A DNA stretch of 25,390 bases from Saprospiraceae bacterium (GTDB lineage Bacteria > Bacteroidota > Bacteroidia > Chitinophagales > Saprospiraceae), in contig JADKAA010000004.1 in assembly GCA_016715465.1 (NCBI GenBank), positions 1-25,390 of the forward strand. The letters are read 5' to 3'. Made by a program: the position numbers and the translations under genes. The notes below the pieces were generated by a model, which worked only from the letters and a program-made list of their open reading frames with translations, had not been told where the DNA came from and made no database searches. Numbering within the stretch: the first letter of the stretch is position 1; every line of letters starts with the position of its first letter. Shown piece after piece: positions 8,931 through 15,226 of the stretch.

Positions 8931-9176
8931 ATGTCAGCTCTCACCATCCTCAACAGCCCTGCCAAAGAAGTATTACTGGTAAAACTCAACATGGAAACGC
9001 AAAAGGAGTGCTATTACGTCATTTCTGATGTGAATGGACAGGAAGTTTGTACCGGCAGGTGTGCAGTACAGGACAAATTAATGCCCATCGCAGTTGACTT
9101 TCTTCACAGGGGGATTTACCTTTTTTCATTGGTACATAAATCGGAATTCCTGATGCACAGCTTTGTCAAAGCTTAA
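8931..9176 (+). CDS. Orphan T9SS C-terminal-tail-like protein
   Basis: An 81-residue product that resembles only the C-terminal sorting domain of type IX secretion substrates: LTILNSPAKEVLLVKLN, then YYVISDVNGQEVCTGRC, then VDFLHRGIYLFSLVHKSEF and a final HSFVKA. In that domain family the pattern is a NPxxxxLxL strand, a DxxGxxV turn, a GxYxxxL strand and a basic KxxK/R end, and each step can be followed here. No cargo domain and no signal peptide precede it; the same frame is closed by a stop 60 bases upstream of the ATG. It may be a remnant of a larger secreted protein, or a free-standing small protein. It converges with hutI and overlaps it by 4 bases at the stop codons. Confidence 0.55.
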   Translation: MSALTILNSPAKEVLLVKLNMETQKECYYVISDVNGQEVCTGRCAVQDKLMPIAVDFLHRGIYLFSLVHKSEFLMHSFVKA

Positions 9177-10408
9177 TTAATGAGCTTGCCTTTGACAATC
9201 ACTTGTTTGATGTGGTTTTCCCCAAAAGAATAAGGAATATAAGCAAAAGAAGGTATTTCCCTGGTAATAATCAGGCTGGCCATTTTACCGATGGCAATTG
9301 AACCGTAAATATTTTCTACTTCCATCGCACAGGCTCCGTTGACCGTTATGGCATTGAATGCCTCTTCCGGAAGCATCTTCATCTGGGTACAGGCCAGTGA
9401 AAGCAACAGGGGTATATTGGCAGAAGGCGATGTGCCAGGATTAAAATCTGTGGCCAGACAGACTCCAAGTCCTGCATCGATCATCGTCCTGGCAGGGGCA
9501 TAAGGAATGTCGAGGAAATAGGAACATGACGGCAGAATGGTAGGTATGGTTTTTGACTTTTTCAGGGCTTCAATTTCTTCCGATCCAATTTGCTCCAAAT
9601 GATCTACAGATACTGCCCCATTCTCGATGCCGACCTGAACCCCACCTGAATTGGCCAACTCATTGGCATGAATTTTTGCTTTTAAACCATACCTCATTCC
9701 CGCTTTCAAAATCTCATCCGTTTCTTCCACAGTAAAACCCTTTGTCACAAAAACATCGATGTAATCGGCAAGACCTTCGTGAACTATCTGTGGAATCATG
9801 GTCTCTGTGATCAACCGGATATAACCCTGACGGTCATTTCGGTATTCCATAGGGAAGGCGTGGGCTCCCAAAAAGGTTGCCTTTATGGCGACCGGATAAC
9901 TTTCTTTCAACCGGCGAATGACGCGCAACATTTTGAGTTCGCTTTCTAGTGTAAGCCCATACCCACTTTTGATCTCAATGGCTGTGGTACCCGATCTAAT
10001 GGCTTTTTCCAACCGGGTCGCCGAAGCTTCATACAATTCTTCTTCGTCCATTAAACCCAACTTTCTGGCAGAATTGAGGATACCCCCTCCTTTCTCTGCA
10101 ATTTCTTCATAAGTCATTCCTTTAAGCCGGTACACAAATTCTTCTTCCCGGCTTGTGGCAAAAACGAGGTGGGTATGGCTGTCACACCATCCGGGCAGTA
10201 AATGTCCGCCATCAGCATCCACAACCACATCTGCACGGTCCGGACAGTCTACCATAGCACCGTATGCCTTGATCTGGCCATATTCAGCCAGCAGAAAGCC
10301 ATCCTCCAGGGTGGATACCTGTGACATGGCTGTACCGGATTTGATACCACCATAATGTTCATTGATGCCATAAATGGTTTTGATATTGCGGATAAGCAAT
10401 GAAGACAT
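9173..10408 (-). CDS. hutI: Imidazolonepropionase
   Basis: HutI hydrolyses 4-imidazolone-5-propanoate to N-formimino-glutamate, the third step of histidine breakdown. It belongs to the amidohydrolase superfamily and binds one metal ion. The metal-binding HxH lies in GWCDSHTHLVFA. Other landmarks are TAIEIKSGYGLTLESELK, ATFLGAHAFP, AKIHANELANSGG, VDHLEQIG and the catalytic aspartate region LATDFNPGTSPS. The frame is intact over 411 residues, normal for the family. I chose ATG 10408 (MSSLLIRNIKTIYG), because the -7 box overlaps the TTG codon farther upstream at 10426. No other hut genes lie beside it, so the pathway is dispersed in this genome. Confidence 0.96.
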   Translation of the reverse strand: MSSLLIRNIKTIYGINEHYGGIKSGTAMSQVSTLEDGFLLAEYGQIKAYGAMVDCPDRADVVVDADGGHLLPGWCDSHTHLVFATSREEEFVYRLKGMTYEEIAEKGGGILNSARKLGLMDEEELYEASATRLEKAIRSGTTAIEIKSGYGLTLESELKMLRVIRRLKESYPVAIKATFLGAHAFPMEYRNDRQGYIRLITETMIPQIVHEGLADYIDVFVTKGFTVEETDEILKAGMRYGLKAKIHANELANSGGVQVGIENGAVSVDHLEQIGSEEIEALKKSKTIPTILPSCSYFLDIPYAPARTMIDAGLGVCLATDFNPGTSPSANIPLLLSLACTQMKMLPEEAFNAITVNGACAMEVENIYGSIAIGKMASLIITREIPSFAYIPYSFGENHIKQVIVKGKLIN

Positions 10409-10423
10409 ATTGGAAATTTTCAA

Positions 10424-10431
10424 CAAAGGTA
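10424..10431 (-). promoter_or_regulatory. -7 element of hutI
   Basis: TACCTTTG on the minus strand matches TAnnTTTG and implies a leader of only about 8-10 bases before the ATG at 10408. No TTG box is seen at the expected -33 distance. Confidence 0.5.
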
Positions 10432-10568
10432 ACCTTTTGAAGCCGCTTTGCCATATAGCTTATGGGTTCAAATGGAGCCAACATTTATTAATATAGATTA
10501 ATTAACTAAACCTTAATCCTATTCCATAACCTTTAAACGCTCTACTCCTGAAATTAACAAACTAAAAC

Positions 10569-11246
10569 ATGAAACAAAGTGTAATAATGTTGGTTTTGCT
10601 GATCTTTTCCACCCAGCTTCATGCATTTATCCACCAGGACAGACTGACAGGGTATTGGTACCACAAGGGTTTGGACCGTACCATCAGAATTATCGAAAAA
10701 GCCGAAGTGCTGATTGTAAAAGGACTTCCCGGCAAAAAAGAAAGTCGTTTCTTTGATTACATAGGTCATGCCACCTACCGCGATGAAGGGGGGAACTTTA
10801 TCGTCGTAAAGAATCGCGAACAATTGGTTTATCTTCATAAAAAAAGTCACGAAAAATTCCGTTTTACAAAAGTCTCCGGGAAAAGTCACTCTAAGTATGA
10901 CCAAAAAAGTCATGAACGCCACGAAGAGGCCGAATGGGACAACAACCAACCCGAAAATAAATTTCCAGCACACAATTGGCAAACAAACAATAGTCAAACC
11001 AACCCGGTTAAAAGCTTATCGGCAGTGGAAGGAAGCTGGCAGACCGAAGACAAAAAATACATCGTGGCCATCCTTGAAACCAGAGAAGGCCTCAAAGCCA
11101 AGTTTGCCGGTACCACCCGGTGGGTAGAATATACCCAAAAAGAAAATCGCTCTGTGGACTTTGTCGATAAAAAAGGAAACAACTACAGATTTTTAAGTGA
11201 AAATGAAGTCCATTGGATGACAGCCGAAGGGAATCGACCCCCGTAA
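10569..11246 (+). CDS. Secreted protein of unknown function with two similar domains
   Basis: An intact 225-residue protein with a clear signal peptide (MKQSVIMLVLLIFSTQLHAF). I do not recognise the family. The mature part appears to contain two copies of a beta-rich module of about 65 residues. One starts at LTGYWYHKGLDRTIRIIEKA (from about residue 26) and includes FDYIGHATYRDEGGNFIVV. The second starts at VEGSWQTEDKKYIVAILETR (about residue 152) and includes VDFVDKKGNNYRFLSENEV. They share GxW at the start, an I-I-E/T strand, a gly-rich turn and a D-x-G-N hairpin. The linker between them is hydrophilic, rich in H, K, N and Q (SHSKYDQKSHERHEEAEWDN), and looks unstructured. Periplasmic or surface exposure is inferred from the signal peptide. 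A hairpin 60-110 bases downstream may end the transcript. Confidence 0.75.
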   Translation: MKQSVIMLVLLIFSTQLHAFIHQDRLTGYWYHKGLDRTIRIIEKAEVLIVKGLPGKKESRFFDYIGHATYRDEGGNFIVVKNREQLVYLHKKSHEKFRFTKVSGKSHSKYDQKSHERHEEAEWDNNQPENKFPAHNWQTNNSQTNPVKSLSAVEGSWQTEDKKYIVAILETREGLKAKFAGTTRWVEYTQKENRSVDFVDKKGNNYRFLSENEVHWMTAEGNRPP

Positions 11247-11309
11247 GGCTTTACAAAATATCGGATGAAGTGCAGTATTGATTTTATCCAATGCCCCAAA
11301 ATACTGAGT

Positions 11310-11354
11310 AAGACCGGCGTGTGAATCAATGTTCTCTTTTTTGTTGCCGGTCTT
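11310..11354 (+). terminator. Possible terminator hairpin after the secreted protein gene
   Basis: AAGACCGGC (11310-11318) pairs perfectly with GCCGGTCTT (11346-11354) around a 27-base loop that contains a CTTTTTT run. The stem is G+C-rich, but no T tract follows it, so the role is uncertain. Confidence 0.4.
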
Positions 11355-11404
11355 TACTTGGGCATGAAATCCAATTCCCGGTAAACAATTTGGGCATCAA
11401 TAAT

Positions 11405-11412
11405 TATCTTTG
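11405..11412 (+). promoter_or_regulatory. -7 element of the LuxR-type regulator gene
   Basis: TATCTTTG matches TAnnTTTG and lies 17 bases before the ATG at 11430. No TTG is seen at the normal -33 distance; the nearest, TTTG at 11389-11392, is too close. Confidence 0.5.
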
Positions 11413-11429
11413 CGCCCACAACTTTAACC

Positions 11430-11894
11430 ATGTCCTTCCGTCCATCACCGGCACTGGTCAACATAGCACTCTATGGCATTTCGCTGGCAGCATTGCTGTT
11501 ACTGATGCGATGGCTGGAATTCCGGTTTATGATTCACGATCACTCAACCGAACTCTATATAGGTCTAATAGCACTGATGTTTACAGGGCTTGGTATCTGG
11601 TTAGCCGTCAAACTGGCGACCCCAAAGGTAAAAGAGGTGGTAGTTGAAAGAATAACCTATGTGGAAACAAGGGAAATCGATGTTTCCCAAATAGAAAAAA
11701 CGGGCCTCACCAAACGGGAATTAGAAATTCTAAATCTGATGGCCGGAGGAAAAAGCAACCAGGAAATCGCTGAAACCATTTTTATTTCCCTCAGCACGGT
11801 TAAAACCCATGTGGCATCCATCTTTGCAAAACTGGATGTAAAACGCAGAACCCAGGCCATTGAGAAAGCCAAATCGCTCCAAATCATTCTGTAA
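11430..11894 (+). CDS. Membrane-anchored LuxR-type transcription regulator
   Basis: An intact 154-residue protein. Two membrane helices come first (about residues 9-27, ALYGISLAALLLLMRWLEF, and 42-61, LYIGLIALMFTGLGIWLAVK). A linker follows (VKEVVVERITYVETREIDVS), and then a C-terminal GerE/LuxR helix-turn-helix: LTKRELEILNLMAGGKSNQE, IAETIFISLSTVKTHVASIF and KLDVKRRTQAIEKAK. There is no receiver domain, so phosphorelay control is unlikely; signals may come through the membrane part. The next gene on the same strand encodes a DUF4199 membrane protein, a pairing I recall from other Bacteroidota. The 170-base gap between the two contains a direct repeat that could be this regulator's binding site. 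Confidence 0.85.
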   Translation: MSFRPSPALVNIALYGISLAALLLLMRWLEFRFMIHDHSTELYIGLIALMFTGLGIWLAVKLATPKVKEVVVERITYVETREIDVSQIEKTGLTKRELEILNLMAGGKSNQEIAETIFISLSTVKTHVASIFAKLDVKRRTQAIEKAKSLQIIL

Positions 11895-11951
11895 AAGCCG
11901 ATACTCATGCAAAATTGAATAAATCAGGTCTTAATTTTGCAATAAATCTCC

Positions 11952-12002
11952 TACCAAAGTATGATTTTCTGCTCAATCTTCCCCGTTCGTACCAAAGTAT
12001 GA
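11952..12002 (+). repeat. 13-bp direct repeat upstream of the DUF4199 gene
   Basis: TACCAAAGTATGA occurs at 11952-11964 and again at 11990-12002, 38 bases apart start to start. The second copy is centred about 30 bases before the -7 box of the DUF4199 gene and the first about 68 bases before it. These are positions expected of activator sites at roughly -42 and -80. The natural candidate binder is the LuxR-type protein encoded just upstream. Confidence 0.55.
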
Positions 12003-12025
12003 CAGGACGCTTCATCTAAGCTTAT

Positions 12026-12033
12026 TAATTTTG
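12026..12033 (+). promoter_or_regulatory. -7 element of the DUF4199 gene
   Basis: TAATTTTG matches TAnnTTTG and lies 32 bases before the ATG. No TTG is present at the -33 distance, consistent with activation from the direct repeat. Confidence 0.5.
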
Positions 12034-12065
12034 ACCCATTCCTTCACCACTTTAAAATACTATTT

Positions 12066-12584
12066 ATGAAAAAAACGGTTTTAACTTATGGTATAGCATC
12101 CGGCCTGATCTGCGCGGTCTGGATGGCAGGCTTTATCGCAATGGGCAAGTTTCAGGACTTCGAAAACGGCATGATCTACGGGTATGCCTCCATGATCATC
12201 GCCTTCTCCCTCATTTTTGTCGCCATCCACCAGCACAAAAAAAATTACGGCAATGGCCACATTACTTTTAAAACGGCCTTTATGATTGGATTTTATATCA
12301 CCCTTATTGCCTCCACCATGTATGTGCTTACCTGGCTGTATTGTTATTTCAATGTAATTCCCGATTTCTTTGACAACTACCTGGCCTACTCTTTAGAAAA
12401 AATGAAAGCAGACAAGGCCAGCACTGTTGAAATCGAAGCCTACGCCAAACAAATGGATGACTTTAAGGAATCGTATAAAAATCCCATCTTCAACGGTCTG
12501 ATAACCTATACGGAAATCCTGCCGGTAGGCCTGCTCATTTCACTCATCAGTGCCTTAATTTTACGCACGAAATCAGTGCGTTAG
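12066..12584 (+). CDS. DUF4199 family membrane protein
   Basis: An intact 172-residue inner-membrane protein. Four hydrophobic helices are visible: about residues 5-26 (TYGIASGLICAVWMAGFIAM), 37-55 (MIYGYASMIIAFSLIFVAIH), 70-95 (TAFMIGFYITLIASTMYVLT) and 146-166 (ILPVGLLISLISALIL). Between the third and fourth lies a soluble segment with an amphipathic helix, LEKMKADKASTVEIEAYAKQ. This layout, including the FKTAFMIGFYITLIAS stretch and the ADKAST-like segment, matches DUF4199 as I know it; its function is undescribed. It follows a membrane LuxR regulator and has its own -7 box. Confidence 0.8.
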   Translation: MKKTVLTYGIASGLICAVWMAGFIAMGKFQDFENGMIYGYASMIIAFSLIFVAIHQHKKNYGNGHITFKTAFMIGFYITLIASTMYVLTWLYCYFNVIPDFFDNYLAYSLEKMKADKASTVEIEAYAKQMDDFKESYKNPIFNGLITYTEILPVGLLISLISALILRTKSVR

Positions 12585-12607
12585 ACTATCTGAAATTTGC
12601 CAATTTA

Positions 12608-12662
12608 AACCTGTAGTCAGTTGAAATTAAGGAGATATACCAATTTCAACTGACCTCAGGTT
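12608..12662. repeat. Large inverted repeat (hairpin) after the DUF4199 gene
   Basis: A 13-bp perfect stem, GTCAGTTGAAATT (12616-12628) with its complement at 12642-12654, is extended after a 2-base bulge on each side by AACCTG (12608-12613) and CAGGTT (12657-12662), giving 19 paired positions. The 13-base loop is AAGGAGATATACC. It starts 24 bases after the stop codon. No T tract follows, so it is not a classical terminator; it could protect the 3' end of the message. Confidence 0.7.
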
Positions 12663-12794
12663 AGCCTGGATGAAGATGTAATTAGGAAAGAAGTCCAAAT
12701 CAAATGGATGAGGATATTCTTTAATTTTTTTCGGGGCTTTAACCCCCACCATTCATTTTTTTTTAGTTTTACACTTCAATAAACCCTAACCTTT

Positions 12795-14190
12795 ATCGAA
12801 AAGCTGGCAAATATCTTTTCCCTGTTTAAAGAAGCCATTCGCGGTGAAGAACGGGATTATACGGAAGGTAGCATCCGGAAAGCCATTTTCCTACTGTCTA
12901 TTCCGATGATCCTGGAACTGAGTCTGGAAAGCCTTTTTGCCATCGTGGACATTTTTTTTGTGGGCAGACTGGGTGAGAATGCCATTGCTGTGGTTGGATA
13001 CTGAAGCCATGATTACCATCATTTACAGCATCGCCATAGGCCTCAGTACGGCAGCTACGGCGGTAATTTCACGCCGGATTGGAGAGAAATCACCGGGCGA
13101 GGCGGCTGTTGCGGCAGGCCAGGCCATTTTGATCGCATTCATCATTACGATATTTATCAGCCTTCCCGGATATGTTTTTGCGAAACAGCTGCTGGGTTTC
13201 ATGGGGGCCAGTGAACAGGTCATTGAAGATGGCACCCCGTTTGCAAAAATTATGTTTGGAAGTTCAGGCGTCATTGTTTTCCTGTTTCTTATTAACGGTA
13301 TATTTCGTGGTGCGGGTAATGCCACCATCGCCATGCGCAGCCTTTGGATTGCCAGCTTACTCAACATCGTACTCGACCCCCTGCTCATTTACGGCATTGG
13401 ATACTGGGCAGGATTTGGACTTAAAGGTGCAGCCATCGCCACCTGCATAGGCCGTGGTCTGGGTGTACTTTATCAATGTAATATCCTTTTCAGGGGAGGT
13501 AGCCTCATCCGGCTTAACCTAAGCCACTTTTTACCCGATAAAAAAGTAATCCTGGGCATGATTCACCTGGCCTGGCCAGCTACCTTTCAATTTATTATAG
13601 CTTCGGGCAGCTGGATTATACTTACCCGCCTTGTTGCGGAAACAGGAGGCACCACCGCATCCGCTGCTTACCAGGTCGCCATCCGGAATGTTGTTTTCTT
13701 CATCCTGCCCGCCTGGGGCTTGAGCAACGCCGCTGCTACCCTGGTAGGACAAAATCTGGGAGCTGGCAAAATCAACCGTGCAGAGCAAAGTGTACTGCTT
13801 TGTATGAAATATAATACCATTTTTATGTCCATCGTTTCTCTTACCTTCTTACTGCTCGCCACACACATTACATCTTTCTTTTCAAATGATCCGGAAGTAA
13901 TTGAGATTGGCACCCTGGCCCTTCGCATCATAGGTGGTGGGTTTATTTTTTACGGCATTGGCATGGTACTTATGCAGTCGCTCAACGGCGCTGGCGATAC
14001 GCAGACTCCTACGGTAATTAATATTCTTTGTTTTTGGTGTTTTCAGGTACCGTTGGCTTATTTTTTTACAAAGTACCTGAATCTCGGCGTATGGTCGATC
14101 TTTGCAGCTGTGCCTTTCGCCGAATCTCTGGTAGGTTTCTTTGCATGGCTCGCCTTCCGCAAAGGTCGCTGGAAAAATATTGAAGTCTGA
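12795..14190 (+). CDS. MATE family multidrug/cation antiporter (one frameshift, start unclear)
   Basis: A 12-helix exporter of the MATE family, which expels organic cations and drugs in exchange for sodium or protons. The N-terminal part (12804-13000) reads IFSLFKEAIRGEERDYTEGS, then FLLSIPMILELSLESLFAIV and DIFFVGRLGENAIAVVG. At about 13002 two bases are missing, or one is extra, before TEAMITIIYSIAIGLSTAAT. From there the frame is clean to the end, with INGIFRGAGNATIAMR, AWGLSNAAATLVGQNLGAGK and LMQSLNGAGDTQTP, all family landmarks. The bridged length of about 465 residues is typical. The open frame begins after a TAA at 12786-12788 with no ATG; ATC 12795 or CTG 12804 is nearest, so the start codon may be miscalled. 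No regulator lies next to it. Confidence 0.88.
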
Positions 14191-14248
14191 CGGTCTGAAT
14201 TACCTTGAAAATTTGATCTCAATGCCATCTTTTTTTTCCATGATTAAT

Positions 14249-14265
14249 AGCTGTGAAAAACAGCT
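14249..14265. terminator. Small hairpin between two convergent genes
   Basis: AGCTGT (14249-14254) pairs with ACAGCT (14260-14265) around a 5-base A-rich loop, between the MATE stop (14190) and the stop of the minus-strand gene (14292). The stem is short and the following tract weak, so a shared terminator is only a suggestion. Confidence 0.3.
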
Positions 14266-14291
14266 TTCAGGCAATACCCATATTTTATTTC

Positions 14292-15077
14292 TTAAATTTT
14301 AGTCTTCCTTGGCAGGGTATACTTTACCTTCACTTTTCGGCCCAAATGTACTCCAGGAATCCATGGGTTCATGTCATCAAATATTTTGACCATTTCATCT
14401 GCAAAATCGTCACAGTCAGTACGGGCAACTTTCCAGTCAGTGCATGTGCCATCTTCTTCAACAATAAATTGAAATGCCGAAAAACATGATCCATCAAGCT
14501 CCACTTTATCCAACGCCATATCCTCTACTTCCCGTAAATATTCAAATAATTTATCTCTACCACCCAGGTACTGAGGCATTTCTTCGACAACTTTAAAAGT
14601 ATCATTAGAAATAAAATATTCAGATTCAGAAATTCCTGCAGGTCTTACAAATTTAAATTCCTGTGGTATCGATAGCGTTTTGGATGATTCCTTGTTGTCT
14701 GATACAAAAAGCAACGTGTCATTCAATATCAAGACATTATACTTCAAAGTTTGCTCAATTTCCTGAGGTCTATACAATCTGGAAACGGAAATTATATCAC
14801 TATGTTTAGAATAAGGCATACTTACAAAATTTTTAGCATTAAAGTATCTCGCGGATGACGCAATAGAGGGCAATTTCATTGACTTGGCGGAGCCAATAAT
14901 TACAGAGTCTTTTGTAAGAAATCTAATAAAGTATGGCGCATCTCTACCATCTAACCCACTATCTTGCAAGTATATGCCATCAAACCTAATATCCTGTCCA
15001 ATGCCCTTAATACCATAACCCCAAAAAGCTAGGAATAAGAGAATTTTAGATATTATTGAATATTGACTGGTGAGCAT
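14292..15077 (-). CDS. Exported protein with TonB C-terminal-like domain
   Basis: An intact 261-residue protein. Residues about 10-28 (SKILLFLAFWGYGIKGIGQ) form a signal peptide or anchor. The middle (residues 30-165) is a beta-rich region I do not recognise, with SRLYRPQEIEQTLKYN and LLFVSDNKESSKTLSIPQEF. The last 90 residues look like a TonB_C fold: EMPQYLGGRDKLFEYL, then FQFIVEEDGTCTDWKVART and a final MNPWIPGVHLGRKVKVKYTL PRK. The MP.F.GG..ALxxYL and W.PG...G..V...Y.LP patterns are typical of Bacteroidota TonB-C-like proteins that lack a classical energy-transducing anchor. It may link to outer-membrane transport or simply use the fold. The ATG at 15077 is the first in frame. The end converges with the MATE gene. 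Confidence 0.7.
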   Translation of the reverse strand: MLTSQYSIISKILLFLAFWGYGIKGIGQDIRFDGIYLQDSGLDGRDAPYFIRFLTKDSVIIGSAKSMKLPSIASSARYFNAKNFVSMPYSKHSDIISVSRLYRPQEIEQTLKYNVLILNDTLLFVSDNKESSKTLSIPQEFKFVRPAGISESEYFISNDTFKVVEEMPQYLGGRDKLFEYLREVEDMALDKVELDGSCFSAFQFIVEEDGTCTDWKVARTDCDDFADEMVKIFDDMNPWIPGVHLGRKVKVKYTLPRKTKI

Positions 15078-15163
15078 TTAAGAATATTTTATTAAAAATA
15101 TGATTTTATTTTTTCATCATTAGCACAAAGATGAAATTTGTAAAGCTATTTTATGAGGGTACA

Positions 15164-15226
15164 CTAACCCCTGGCCCCTGTTCCCTAGTCCCTAGCCCCT
15201 AGCCCCTAGCCCCTAGCCCCTAGTCC
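15164..15226. repeat. Heptad array CTAGCCC, nine units, overlapping the SNF2 stop codon
   Basis: Nine 7-base units run without interruption: CTAACCC, CTGGCCC, CTGTTCC, CTAGTCC, CTAGCCC four times, and CTAGTCC. The last unit (15220-15226) contains the SNF2 stop codon (CTA at 15220-15222 on the plus strand) and its final two codons, so the array grew right up to or into the gene end. Unit length is the same as in the AATTAGG array at the IS. Confidence 0.9.

Noticed and set aside
10409..10426. A TTG codon at 10426 as the hutI start, adding six residues.
   Set aside because: It overlaps the -7 box TACCTTTG, and the ATG at 10408 gives the normal N-terminus.
12629..12641. The loop AAGGAGATATACC equals the ribosome-site region used in common T7 expression vectors, raising the thought of vector contamination.
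   Set aside because: The flanks form a native-looking inverted repeat and do not continue into vector sequence; there is no ATG or T7 promoter nearby. A 13-base chance match is the simplest view.
12720..12760. GGGG/CCCC mini-hairpin flanked by T runs as a terminator.
   Set aside because: The stem is only four pairs and the T tract is offset by about 10 bases; support is too weak.
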